A stretch of DNA of 64,000 nucleotides from positions 5,208,001 to 5,272,000 of the forward strand of contig NZ_CP011112.1 in the NCBI RefSeq assembly GCF_001190945.1, read 5' to 3'. The DNA is from Luteipulveratus mongoliensis (GTDB lineage: Bacteria > Actinomycetota > Actinomycetes > Actinomycetales > Dermatophilaceae). This document shows positions 16,601-25,449 of the stretch, piece by piece. The notes under the pieces are model-generated. The model was not told where the DNA came from. It did no database searches and worked only from the letters and a program-made list of their open reading frames with translations. A program made the position numbers and the translations under genes. The number at the start of each line of letters is the position of its first letter. The stretch's first letter is position 1.

Positions 16601-17616
16601 TGGCAAGCAGAAACCCGCGCGTGACCGTGCTCGGAGGCGGCTCCTGGGGCACCACGATCGGCTCTCTCGCCGCGCGCAACACCGAGACGGTGCTCTGGGC
16701 GCGCAACGAGGAGACCGTCACCGACATCAACGAGCGCAGCCGCAATTCCCGCTATCTGCAGGACATTCCGGTCACCAAGACATTGCGTGCAACCACCGAC
16801 CTGGAGGAAGCGGTGGCCGAGGCGGACGTGCTCGTGCTCGGAGTGCCCTCGCAGCACAGCCGCGGTGTCCTCGAGCAGGTGACCAAGCACGTACGTCCCT
16901 GGGTTCCGGTCGTCAGTCTGGTCAAGGGTCTCGAGCAGGGATCCAGCAAACGGATGACCGCCATCGTCGAGGAGGTCATGCCGGGCCATCCGGCCGGCGT
17001 ACTCGCAGGACCCAACATCGCGCGCGAGGTCCTGCAGGGATACGCGGCCGCCGCGACGATTGCGATGCCCGAGCACCGGCAGGCCGAGATGCTCCAGGAA
17101 CTGTTCCGTACCAACCTCTTTCGCGTCTACACGACCACGGACGTCACGGGCGTCGAGTACGCCGGGTCGCTCAAGAACGTCTACGCCATCGCGGTCGGAG
17201 TCGGTGACGGACTGGAGGCCGGCGACAACACCCGCGCCATGGTCATCACCCGCGCGCTGCGCGAGATGACCCGCCTCGGGGTGAGCCTCGGTGGCGACGC
17301 GATGACGTTCAACGGACTGGCCGGGATGGGCGACCTGATCGCCACCTGCACGAGCCCGTTCAGTCGCAACCGGACGGTGGGCGTCGGTCTGGCACAAGGC
17401 AAGTCGCTCGATCAGATCGCGGCCGAGATGAACCAGGTCGCCGAAGGCGTCAAGACCGTCGCGACCGTCATGAAGCTCGCCGCCGAGCAGGGCATCGACC
17501 TGCCGATCGCCCGCGAGATGGACGCGGTCCTCAACCACGGCCAGCCCGTCAAGGAGACCTATCGGGGACTGCTCCGCCAGGCTCCTGGTCACGAGGTTCA
17601 CGGAGACGAATGGTGA
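16600..17616 (+). CDS. gpsA: NAD(P)H-dependent glycerol-3-phosphate dehydrogenase
   Basis: A 338-residue enzyme reducing dihydroxyacetone phosphate to glycerol-3-phosphate, the substrate of PlsB. The Rossmann motif GGGSWG is near residues 12-17, followed by the catalytic region EYAGSLKNVYAIAVGVGDGLEAGDNTRAM and FNGLAGMGDLIATCTSPFSRN. I use ATG 16600, which overlaps the preceding TGA by one base and has GGAGG upstream. Its 3' end overlaps the next start by 7 bp. Having gpsA inside a plsB-plsC operon couples supply of the backbone with its acylation. Confidence 0.95.
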   Translation: MASRNPRVTVLGGGSWGTTIGSLAARNTETVLWARNEETVTDINERSRNSRYLQDIPVTKTLRATTDLEEAVAEADVLVLGVPSQHSRGVLEQVTKHVRPWVPVVSLVKGLEQGSSKRMTAIVEEVMPGHPAGVLAGPNIAREVLQGYAAAATIAMPEHRQAEMLQELFRTNLFRVYTTTDVTGVEYAGSLKNVYAIAVGVGDGLEAGDNTRAMVITRALREMTRLGVSLGGDAMTFNGLAGMGDLIATCTSPFSRNRTVGVGLAQGKSLDQIAAEMNQVAEGVKTVATVMKLAAEQGIDLPIAREMDAVLNHGQPVKETYRGLLRQAPGHEVHGDEW

Positions 17617-19040
17617 GCACCCCTTTCTCCAACAACGAAGAAGCCTGGGCCGGCGCGTCCGCGTGGGGCGCCGCCGACCGGATGAACGAGATCGAGGCGC
17701 TCATGTGGCGCGCCGAACGTCACCCGCGGCTGTCCTCGACGATCACCTCGGTGCTGCTGTACGACGTCGTCCCCGACTGGGACCGCTTCTACGCCGCGCA
17801 TGAGTGGGCGGCGCAGCTGCTGCCGCGCTGTCGCCAACGAGTGCTCGAACCCGCCGTACCCGTGGGCACGCCCGCCTGGGTGATCGACGACGACTTCGAC
17901 CTCAGCAACCACGTCCGGCGCGAACACCTCGCCGGCCCGGGCTCCATGAGCCAGCTGCTCGACCTGGCCGCGTCCATCGCCATCGAGCCGTTCGACCGGA
18001 CCAAACCCTTGTGGCAGGGCACGCTCGTCGAGGGTTTCGACGGCGGCCGGGCGGCCTACATCCTCAAGCTGCACCACTCGTTGACCGACGGCATCGGCGG
18101 CATCCAGCTGATGTCTCTCGTGCAGAGCCGCACCCGCGAGCACACCGAGGACAAGCCCGCCGGTGAGCCGCCCCACGAGGCCAGTGCGGACGCCAACCGC
18201 CTCGCCGCGGCCGAGGTCAGCGAGCAGGCCCGTCGACTGCCCGGTCTCATGCGCCGATCCGTCGGCCTCGGCGTACGCGCCGCCCTCCGCCCACAGGGCG
18301 CGCTCGCCGACGCCACCCGCTTCGGTGCTTCACTGCGTCGTACGCTCTCGCCGCCGCCCGCAGCGCCCTCGCCTCTGCTGCGCGACCGCGAAGGCACGTC
18401 TTGGAAGTTCGGCGTCCTGGAGTGCGAGGTTGCTGCCCTCCGCGCGGCCGGCAAGGCGGCCCGCGGCTCGATGAACGACGCCTACATCGCGGCGCTCCTC
18501 GGTGGGCTACGGCGCTATCACGAGCACCACGGTCAACCGATCGACGGTCTGCCGATGGTGATGCCGGTCAGCCTGCGCAAGGCGGATGACCCGATGGGTG
18601 GCAACAAGTTCGCCGGCGCCTACTTCGCTGCACCGATCGGGATCGCCGACCCGGCCGAGCGCATCGCCACGATCCGCGGCCTCGTGCTGTCGCTGCGGAT
18701 CGAGCCCGCTCTCGACACGCTGTCGCTGGCCGCGCCGGTGCTCAACCGCGCCCCGTCAGCGCTCGGCGGTCTGCTGTTCGAACGCATCGGCAGCGCGGCA
18801 GACCTCTCGGCGTCCAACATCCCCGGAGTGCCCTATCCGACCTACATGGCGGGCGCCAAGGTCGAGCGGTTCTTCCCGTTCGGACCGCTCCCCGGGGTCG
18901 CGATCATGGCGGCGATGGTGTCGCACAACGGCACCTGCTGCATCGGCCTCAACCTCGACGGCGACGCGGTCAAGGACCCGGACATCCTGGTCGACTGCCT
19001 CCGACAAGGACTCGACGAAGTCCTTGCCCTCGCTGGTTGA
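17610..19040 (+). CDS. Wax ester synthase / diacylglycerol acyltransferase (WS/DGAT family)
   Basis: A 476-residue acyltransferase. The active-site motif HHSLTDG is near residues 155-161 (HHxxxDG) and the C-terminal half matches the WS/DGAT C-terminal domain, with the conserved SNIPGVPYPTYMAGAKVERFFPFGPLPGVA region. These enzymes esterify diacylglycerol or a fatty alcohol with acyl-CoA, so the operon could run from DHAP to storage triacylglycerol. ATG 17610 overlaps gpsA by 7 bp, with GGAGA upstream. The last codons and stop lie in a CGCTGGTTGA motif that resembles the dispersed repeat arm. Confidence 0.92.
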   Translation: MVSTPFSNNEEAWAGASAWGAADRMNEIEALMWRAERHPRLSSTITSVLLYDVVPDWDRFYAAHEWAAQLLPRCRQRVLEPAVPVGTPAWVIDDDFDLSNHVRREHLAGPGSMSQLLDLAASIAIEPFDRTKPLWQGTLVEGFDGGRAAYILKLHHSLTDGIGGIQLMSLVQSRTREHTEDKPAGEPPHEASADANRLAAAEVSEQARRLPGLMRRSVGLGVRAALRPQGALADATRFGASLRRTLSPPPAAPSPLLRDREGTSWKFGVLECEVAALRAAGKAARGSMNDAYIAALLGGLRRYHEHHGQPIDGLPMVMPVSLRKADDPMGGNKFAGAYFAAPIGIADPAERIATIRGLVLSLRIEPALDTLSLAAPVLNRAPSALGGLLFERIGSAADLSASNIPGVPYPTYMAGAKVERFFPFGPLPGVAIMAAMVSHNGTCCIGLNLDGDAVKDPDILVDCLRQGLDEVLALAG

Positions 19041-19080
19041 GCCGGGCGAGCGCCCTGGCGCGAGTCCGAGTCGAAACCCG
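19031..19080. repeat. Diverged half-copy of the dispersed palindrome arm
   Basis: CGCTGGTTGAG at 19031 supplies the WS/DGAT stop codon. Further along, GAGTCGAAACCC resembles the GTATCGAGACC end of the left arm seen at 42266. The match is partial, so this may be a decayed or related family member. Confidence 0.4.
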
Positions 19081-19123
19081 GTGACCGGCGGGGAGACTCG
19101 GTCGCGCGCGTCATGATGGACGG

Positions 19124-20527
19124 GTGACTGACGAACGACTCGCCTGGCTGTCCGCAACCGAGATGTCGCAGGGGTACGCCGCTCGCGACTTCTCCCCGAC
19201 CGAGGTGCACGACGCGGTCCAGTCGGTCATCGCTCGTCGCGAACCCACCCTCAACGCCTTCTGGCAGCACGACGCCGTGGCCTCGAAGGCGGCCGCAGGC
19301 GAGTCCGCGCAGCGCTGGGCGGACGGTGCCGCCCGCGGGCCGCTCGACGGAGTGCCGGTCACGCTGAAGGAGAACATCGCGCGCCGCGGCGTCCCCATGC
19401 CCGCCGGCAATGCCGGTGTAACGCCGGTCGAGCCCACCCAGAACGCGCCCATCACCGACCGCCTCGAAGAGGCAGGCGCCATCATCCTGGGCTCCACCGT
19501 GATGCCCGACTGGGGCATGCTCTCCTCCGGTGTCTCCAGCCGGCACGGCATCACCCGCAGCCCGCTCAACCCGGCCTGGACGACCGGCGGTTCGAGCTCG
19601 GGGGCCGGCGCTGCCGCGGCCGGTGGCTACGGCCCACTGCACGTGGGCACCGACATCGGCGGCTCGATCCGCTTGCCTGGCACCTGGCTCGGCCTCGCCA
19701 CCCTCAAGCCGAGCGACGGTCGCGTACCCCTCGACAACCCCTACCTCGGGCGTGCAGCGGGCCCTCTCACCCGCACGATCGACGATGCAGCCGCCCTCAT
19801 GCGCGTCATCTCGCAGCCCGACCCGCGCGACTGGGCCAGCCTTCCGCCCCTCGAATCAGACTGGCAGACAACAGGTTTCGACCCGTGCCGCGCGCGTGTG
19901 GCCGTCCTCGCCGACGCCGGCTGCGGCATCCCGACCGACACCCAGGTGCGGCAAGCCATCGACAACGCCGCCGACGCGTTCAGGGAGGCCGGTGCGACCG
20001 TCGTACGGCTCGATCCGTGGATGACGCCCGAGCTGCTGGCCGACCTAGACCTGTTCTGGCGAGCGCGGTCGTACGTCGACTTCGCGGCTCTCGACGAGAG
20101 CGCGAGGTCCCGAGTCCTCCCGTTCATCCAACGCTGGGTCACCTCCGCGAAGGACACGCCGGGCACCCGACTGATGGAGTGCTACGGCTCGATCAACCGC
20201 ATCCGCGAGCGCACGGTCGCCGCGACGCAGCCGTTCGACGTCGTGCTCTCGCCGGTCGCGCCGATGGCGGCGTTCCCCGCAGAGTGGCCGATGCCATGGG
20301 GCGAGACCGACGAGGGCATGGCCCACATCGGGTTCACCGCGCCCTACAACATGTCGGGTCAGCCGGCCGCGACCGTCAACGCCGGCTTCACCGACGACGG
20401 GCGACCCATCGGCCTACAGCTGAGCGGGCGCCGGTTCGACGACGTCGGCGCCCTGGCCGCCGCCAGCTGGTACGAGCAGCACCGCCCCGCAGGTGCAACG
20501 GTCGACTGGCGTTCGTACGACAGCTGA
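19124..20527 (+). CDS. Amidase signature family amidase
   Basis: A 467-residue amidase. The catalytic triad pieces are Lys in VTLKENI (about residue 82), the Ser-rich loop GGSSSGAGAAAAGG (about 155) and the nucleophile loop GTDIGGSIRLP (about 175-185). It hydrolyses amide bonds in a small molecule. Relatives range from indoleacetamide and nicotinamide hydrolases to GatA. No GatB/GatC neighbours are present, so tRNA amidation is unlikely. GTG start without a clear ribosome site, with a CATGAT element 6 nt upstream, so possibly leaderless. Confidence 0.9.
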   Translation: MTDERLAWLSATEMSQGYAARDFSPTEVHDAVQSVIARREPTLNAFWQHDAVASKAAAGESAQRWADGAARGPLDGVPVTLKENIARRGVPMPAGNAGVTPVEPTQNAPITDRLEEAGAIILGSTVMPDWGMLSSGVSSRHGITRSPLNPAWTTGGSSSGAGAAAAGGYGPLHVGTDIGGSIRLPGTWLGLATLKPSDGRVPLDNPYLGRAAGPLTRTIDDAAALMRVISQPDPRDWASLPPLESDWQTTGFDPCRARVAVLADAGCGIPTDTQVRQAIDNAADAFREAGATVVRLDPWMTPELLADLDLFWRARSYVDFAALDESARSRVLPFIQRWVTSAKDTPGTRLMECYGSINRIRERTVAATQPFDVVLSPVAPMAAFPAEWPMPWGETDEGMAHIGFTAPYNMSGQPAATVNAGFTDDGRPIGLQLSGRRFDDVGALAAASWYEQHRPAGATVDWRSYDS

Positions 20528-20548
20528 TTCGGCTGCGTACGCGCGCCG

Positions 20549-21895
20549 TCAGCTCACGGGGTAGGTCGCTGTGAGGTACTCCTCCAAGAACTCCGGGATG
20601 ATCGTGGGCACCAGGATGGTCAGGTCGTCCGGGTCTTCACCGACCAGGCGGCCGTAGGTGCTCAGCTCGACATCGGTGCCGACGACGCGATAGCTGCGGT
20701 CGTCGACCAGCGGCTCGCCGCCAACCGTGATGACCTCGCCATCGACCGCTGCGCCGGCCAGGTGCAGCCGCCCGAACGGTCGCCCACGGAAGATGCGGGT
20801 CACGGTGCTGATGTAGTCCTTGGAGACGGCCTTCGTCAGCATCGCGCGCACCTGCGCCCCGGTCAGGGTGGCGGTCGTCGGGTTGCCTGGTGACGACGTG
20901 GCCGCCCAGACCTGACCGCGGGTGACCGTGCCGTCGTCCAACGGTCCCTCGCACTGCGCGGCGAGGACGGCAGCGAAGTCACCTGGCGTGTGTGCGAGCA
21001 GCGCCTCGGCGACGAGCGCGGCGACCTCGGAGTGTCCGGTCTCGGAGAATCCGTAGCCCCTGGGCAGCTGAGCCACCGGCTCGACGAGCCAGGCGTCCAG
21101 GTCGCGCTCGCACCTGTCGACGGTCGTCAGCACGGCAGGGTCGACGGGCGTCTCTTCCGGCACCGCATCCGCGTTCATCGAACGGATACTGACCTGGCCG
21201 TTGGCGATGTCGAGGACGACGCGGCCCAGATGCTCGCCGAACTGCCCGGCCTGGGCGATCGGCACGCCATGCTCACGGTCACCGTCGGGCAAGAGCGTGT
21301 GCGAGTGTCCGCCCACGATGACGTCCACAGCACCGACGAGCTCGGCCGCCACCTCACGATCCTCATCGATCCCGCAATGGCTGAGCAGGATCACGACGTC
21401 GGCCCCATCAGCACGCAGCTGTTGCGCCTCGGCGAGAACCGCCTCGGCCGTACCGAGACGCACGAGCCCGAAGGCGGCGTACGACGGAATCCAGGCGGTC
21501 GCCCCGATGACTCCGATCGACAGCTCCCCTGCCTTGAGCATGGCCGACGGCGATGCGCCGACCGGAACCTCACCATCGAGGCTGACATTGCACACCAGGG
21601 GCGAGCTGCCCAGCCCGTCGGCGTATCGCGGCAGCAAGCCGGGGCCGTAACGCAGCATGCCGCCGTTGCCGACGACAGCCGCGTCGACCGCGCACGCCTG
21701 CAGCACTCGCCACCCGGCCGCGCCGTACGACAACGCCGACACCCGGACGCTCGCTTCTTCGACGTCCCCGCCGTCGAGGAGCAGCACCGGATGATCGGCC
21801 TGCTTCCGTATCCCGTTCGCCTGCGTGCTCAGCCGCGCCAATGCGTCGTAGCGGCCGTGGATGTCGTTCCAATGAAGTAGCTCGAGCGTGCTCAC
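20549..21895 (-). CDS. Metallophosphatase / 5'-nucleotidase-like protein, paralogue A
   Basis: A 448-residue cytoplasmic protein without signal peptide. The calcineurin-like N-terminal domain opens with HWNDIHG, then DGGD, LSHCG and GGHSH. The C-terminal part (FSETGHSEVAALVAEALL, RGQVWAATSSPGNPTTATLTGAQVRAML) matches the 5'-nucleotidase C-terminal domain. Where family members have GNH(D/E), this protein has GNGG, so the transition-state His is missing and activity is uncertain. GTG start at 21895. It is in tandem with a close paralogue 115 bp upstream on the same strand. Confidence 0.85.
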   Translation of the reverse strand: MSTLELLHWNDIHGRYDALARLSTQANGIRKQADHPVLLLDGGDVEEASVRVSALSYGAAGWRVLQACAVDAAVVGNGGMLRYGPGLLPRYADGLGSSPLVCNVSLDGEVPVGASPSAMLKAGELSIGVIGATAWIPSYAAFGLVRLGTAEAVLAEAQQLRADGADVVILLSHCGIDEDREVAAELVGAVDVIVGGHSHTLLPDGDREHGVPIAQAGQFGEHLGRVVLDIANGQVSIRSMNADAVPEETPVDPAVLTTVDRCERDLDAWLVEPVAQLPRGYGFSETGHSEVAALVAEALLAHTPGDFAAVLAAQCEGPLDDGTVTRGQVWAATSSPGNPTTATLTGAQVRAMLTKAVSKDYISTVTRIFRGRPFGRLHLAGAAVDGEVITVGGEPLVDDRSYRVVGTDVELSTYGRLVGEDPDDLTILVPTIIPEFLEEYLTATYPVS

Positions 21896-22010
21896 GCAGG
21901 TGTCCCCTCTGACCCCGATGTCGATGGTGCGACCGTACTCGGACGCGAAGGGTCAGACGGGCAATCTCAGCAATACCGTTGCAGCACAAGGGTATTCACC
22001 GAGAGACGAC

Positions 22011-23354
22011 TCAGGGGTAGGTCGCCCGCAGGTAGGCCTCGAGGAACTCCGGCACGATCGTCGGCGTGTGGATGACCAGGTCGTCCGGAATTTGCCCCAC
22101 GAGACGGCCCCAGCGCCCGAGCTCGACGTCGGTCGAGACGACGCGGTAGATGCGCTGGTCGTCCAACGGCTCGTCCCTCACCATGACCGTCTCGCCCGCG
22201 ACCTCCGCACTGGCCAGGTGGAGCTGGCCGTACGGCCGCCCACGGAACACGTCCGACCGGGTCATCGCGTACTCCTGGGACCGGCCCTTGAGGAGCACGG
22301 ACCGCAGATGCGAGCCCAGCATGGTCGCCGTCGTCGGGTTGGCCGGCGACGAGGTCGCCGCCCACACGTCTCCGCGCGTCACTCGCCCGGACGGCAGCCC
22401 GGCGGTGCAGCGCGCGGCGAGCACCATGGACAGGTCGCCGGGGATGTACTCGAGCAGCGCGTGTGCGACCAGCTGAGCGACCTCGGAGTGGCCGGTCTCG
22501 GAGTGCCCGAACGCCCTCGGCAGGGTCGCGACCGGCTCCGCCAACCAGGCCTCGAGGTCGCGCTCACACTCCTGTACGACCGCGAGCACCTCCGGGTCCT
22601 GCGGTGCTTCCTCCGACACCCGCTCCACCGCGATCGACGGCACCGAGACGCGACCTGCGTCATCGACGTCGAGCCGAATCCGGCCGAGGTGCTCGGCGTA
22701 CTGACCGGCCTGCGCGACGGGCACCCCGTGGTCGCGGTCGCCCTCCGGGAGCACGAGATGCGTCCGGCCGCCGACGATGACGTCGACCACGCCGGTCAGT
22801 CGTGACGCCGCTTCGCGATCCTTCTCGACGCCGCAGTGGCTGAGGAGTACGACGACATCCGCACCTCGCGAGCGCAGGCCCTCGGCCTCCTCGCGGACCA
22901 CGCCCTCGGTGGCGTGTCGCTCGAGCCCGAAGTCGCCGTACGCCGGCAGCCACCCGGTCACCCCGATCACGCCGACCTTCAACTCGCCGGCCTGCAGCAT
23001 CCGCGAGCGCGCCGCACCCTGCGGGACGTCGCCGTGCATGGTGACGTTGGCGAGCAGGAGCGGACTGCCGAGCGACTCGGCGTAGCGCGGCAGCAGCATC
23101 GGGCCGTAGCGCAGCAGTCCGCCGTTGCCGGTGACAGCGACATCGACGCCGCAGGCGCGCAGCACCCGCCAGCCGGAGACGCCGTACGACAGGGCCGAGA
23201 CCCGGACCGTCGCCTCTTCGATGTCCCCGCAGTCAAGCAGCAGGGTCGCGTGATCTGCGCGCGAGCGCAGCGTCTTGGCGTAGGCGCTGAGCCGCGCCAA
23301 CGAGTCGTAGCGGCCGTGGACGTCGTTCCAGTGCAGCAGCTCGAGCGTGGGCAA
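22011..23354 (-). CDS. Metallophosphatase / 5'-nucleotidase-like protein, paralogue B
   Basis: A 447-residue paralogue of the neighbouring gene, similar from end to end. HWNDVHG and DCGD are kept. The GNH(D/E) site reads GNGG, and the GHxH site is further changed to GGRTH, losing one more metal-binding His. A reduced, altered or binding-only function is therefore more likely than in paralogue A. The start is TTG at 23354, supported by GGAGGGGG 4-5 nt upstream. No in-frame ATG or GTG is better placed. Confidence 0.82.
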   Translation of the reverse strand: MPTLELLHWNDVHGRYDSLARLSAYAKTLRSRADHATLLLDCGDIEEATVRVSALSYGVSGWRVLRACGVDVAVTGNGGLLRYGPMLLPRYAESLGSPLLLANVTMHGDVPQGAARSRMLQAGELKVGVIGVTGWLPAYGDFGLERHATEGVVREEAEGLRSRGADVVVLLSHCGVEKDREAASRLTGVVDVIVGGRTHLVLPEGDRDHGVPVAQAGQYAEHLGRIRLDVDDAGRVSVPSIAVERVSEEAPQDPEVLAVVQECERDLEAWLAEPVATLPRAFGHSETGHSEVAQLVAHALLEYIPGDLSMVLAARCTAGLPSGRVTRGDVWAATSSPANPTTATMLGSHLRSVLLKGRSQEYAMTRSDVFRGRPYGQLHLASAEVAGETVMVRDEPLDDQRIYRVVSTDVELGRWGRLVGQIPDDLVIHTPTIVPEFLEAYLRATYP

Positions 23355-23445
23355 TGGACCCCCTCCATATGGTTCCCGCGGAGCACGCTACCTGCCGCGC
23401 CTGGCTGACAGTGGACTCCGAATCGTGAACCCTGGTTTGCCTCCG

Positions 23446-23482
23446 CTACTCGCAAGTAGGAGAATGTATTACTAGCGAGTAA
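23446..23482. promoter_or_regulatory. Two palindromic operators upstream of the acyl-CoA dehydrogenase gene
   Basis: CTACT-CGCA-AGTAG at 23446-23459 and TTACT-AGCG-AGTAA at 23469-23482, with centres 23 bp apart (about two helical turns). Both fit YTACT-N4-AGTAR. They are typical in size and spacing of TetR-type sites. An acyl-CoA-responsive repressor is the likely partner but is not encoded next to them. Confidence 0.75.
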
Positions 23483-23508
23483 CTTAGGGATTTGGAAGGG
23501 GCCACAGC

Positions 23509-25362
23509 ATGGGTCACTACAAGAGCAACGTCCGCGACCTCGAGTTCAACCTGTTCGAGGTCTTCGGCCGCGGGGCCGTCCTGGGCCAGGGCCCGTACGA
23601 GGACGTCGACGCCGACACAGCGCGCGAGATGCTGAAGCAGGTCGCGGTGCTGGCGGAGAACGACCTCGCCGCCTCGTTCGACGACGCCGACCGCAACCCG
23701 CCGGTCTTCGACCCTGAGACGCACTCGGTGAAGATCCCCGAGAGCTTCAAGAAGAGCTACGCCGCGTACCGCGAGTCCGGATTCTGGAACGTCGACGTCC
23801 CGGCCGAGCTCGACGGCACCGTCGTACCGCCCTCGCTGAAGTGGGCCATGAACGAGATGGTCCTGGGCGCGAACCCGGCCATCGCGATGTACGCCGCGTC
23901 GTACTCCTTCGCCAAGCTCCTCTACGTCCTCGGCACCGACGAGCAGAAGAAGCTCGCCCGATGGATCATCGAGAAGGACTGGCACTGCACGATGGTCCTG
24001 ACCGAGCCGGATGCCGGCTCGGACGTCGGCGCCGGCCGCACCAAGGCCAGCCAGAACGACGACGGCACCTGGAACGTGCAGGGCGTCAAGCGCTTCATCA
24101 CCTCGGCCGAGTCCGACATGGTCGACAACGTCGTCCACTTCGTGCTGGCTCGCCCCGACGGCGCAGTCGCCGGCACCAAGGGCCTGTCGCTGTTCGTGAT
24201 CCCGAAGTTCCACGTCGACCTCGAGACCGGTGAGCTGGGCGAGCGCAACGGTGCCTACGTCACCAACGTCGAGCACAAGATGGGCCTGAAGGTCTCCACC
24301 ACCTGTGAGGTCACCTTCGGCGAGAAGGAGCCGGCTACCGGCACGCTGTTCGGCGGCGAGCACAACGGCATCGCCCAGATGTTCCGCGTCATCGAGCACG
24401 CGCGAATGCTGGTTGGTACCAAGGCAATTGCCACGCTCTCGACCGGCTACCTCAACGCGCTCGACTACGCCAAGCAGCGCGTGCAGGGCGCCGACATGAC
24501 CACGCCGGCCAAGGACGCACCGCGTGTCACGATCACCCACCACCCAGACGTACGTCGTTCGCTGATGACCCAGAAGGCGTACGCCGAGGGTCTGCGCGCG
24601 CTCGTCATCTTCACCGCGACGCAGCAGGACACGGTCGACACGGAGCAGCTCAAGACCGGTGTCGAGGACATCGCGAACGACTCGCCCGCCGCGCTGGCGA
24701 ACCGGGTCAACGACCTGCTCCTCCCGATCGTCAAGGGTGTCGGCTCCGAGCGCGCCTGGGTGCTGCTCGGCACCGAGTCGCTGCAGACGTTCGGTGGCTC
24801 CGGCTTCCTGCAGGAGTACCCGATCGAGCAGTACGTGCGCGACGCCAAGATCGACACGCTGTACGAGGGCACGACCGCGATCCAGTCCCTGGACTTCTTC
24901 TTCCGCAAGATCATCAAGGACCAGGGCCAGGCCATCGGCTGGCTCGCCCAGCAGATCGCCGAGACGGTCAAGAACGGCGGCACCGACGACACGCTGGCCG
25001 GCGAGCGCGAGCTGCTCGGCCAGGCCGTCGACAACTTCCAGGGCATCCTGGAGGTCATGGGTGGGCACGCCATGGGCGCGCTGGAGGACCCGAAGGAGGC
25101 CTACAAGGTCGGCCTCAACTCGGTCCGCCTGCTGCTCGGTGCGGGTGACGTCGTCATCGGCTGGCTGCTGCTGCGCCAGGCCGAGGTCGCGCAGGCTCGC
25201 CTCGACGCGGGCGACGCCGGCAAGGACGAGGCGTTCTACACCGGCAAGGTCGCCGCGGCGAAGTTCTTCGCCCAGACCGTGCTGCCGCGCCTCGCGTCCG
25301 ACCGCGCCATCGCCGAGAGCGTCAACCTCGAGCTGATGGAGCTGGACGAGTCCGCGTTCTGA
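23509..25362 (+). CDS. Acyl-CoA dehydrogenase, large actinobacterial FadE type
   Basis: A 617-residue flavoprotein that oxidises acyl-CoA to trans-2-enoyl-CoA in fatty acid beta-oxidation. The central domain shows [14 protein letters not shown] and the FAD/substrate region [26 protein letters not shown] holds the expected catalytic Glu (YEGT). About 200 further residues form the extra C-terminal domain found in long mycobacterial FadE5-like and AcdA-type members. ATG 23509 with GGAAGGGG upstream. Monocistronic, flanked by paired operators and a terminator hairpin. Repression without fatty acid is the likely control. Confidence 0.93.
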   Translation: MGHYKSNVRDLEFNLFEVFGRGAVLGQGPYEDVDADTAREMLKQVAVLAENDLAASFDDADRNPPVFDPETHSVKIPESFKKSYAAYRESGFWNVDVPAELDGTVVPPSLKWAMNEMVLGANPAIAMYAASYSFAKLLYVLGTDEQKKLARWIIEKDWHCTMVLTEPDAGSDVGAGRTKASQNDDGTWNVQGVKRFITSAESDMVDNVVHFVLARPDGAVAGTKGLSLFVIPKFHVDLETGELGERNGAYVTNVEHKMGLKVSTTCEVTFGEKEPATGTLFGGEHNGIAQMFRVIEHARMLVGTKAIATLSTGYLNALDYAKQRVQGADMTTPAKDAPRVTITHHPDVRRSLMTQKAYAEGLRALVIFTATQQDTVDTEQLKTGVEDIANDSPAALANRVNDLLLPIVKGVGSERAWVLLGTESLQTFGGSGFLQEYPIEQYVRDAKIDTLYEGTTAIQSLDFFFRKIIKDQGQAIGWLAQQIAETVKNGGTDDTLAGERELLGQAVDNFQGILEVMGGHAMGALEDPKEAYKVGLNSVRLLLGAGDVVIGWLLLRQAEVAQARLDAGDAGKDEAFYTGKVAAAKFFAQTVLPRLASDRAIAESVNLELMELDESAF

Positions 25363-25386
25363 ACTCCTGACGTACGCCCTGGCTAG

Positions 25387-25428
25387 GGTCCTGGGGAGCG
25401 CGCGGCCGAACGCGCGCGTCCCAGGACC
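25387..25428. terminator. Palindrome after fadE; family shared with 59651-59692
   Basis: GGTCCTGGG (25387-25395) pairs with CCCAGGACC (25420-25428), and the inner part pairs CGCGCG with CGCGCG around GCCGAA. It lies 24 nt past the fadE stop and should terminate that transcript. The same 42-bp layout occurs at 59651-59692, so it is also a dispersed repeat. Confidence 0.75.
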
Positions 25429-25449
25429 ATGTGCGCAGACAGGACTCCG

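Noticed and set aside
21970-21994. AATACC...GGTATT inverted repeat between the two metallophosphatase genes
   Set aside because: Arms of six bases with a 13-base loop are too weak to call a terminator or operator on sequence alone.
23446-25068. 540-residue frame opposite the acyl-CoA dehydrogenase gene
   Set aside because: Antisense shadow of a very well-conserved gene. It would also cover the paired operators.
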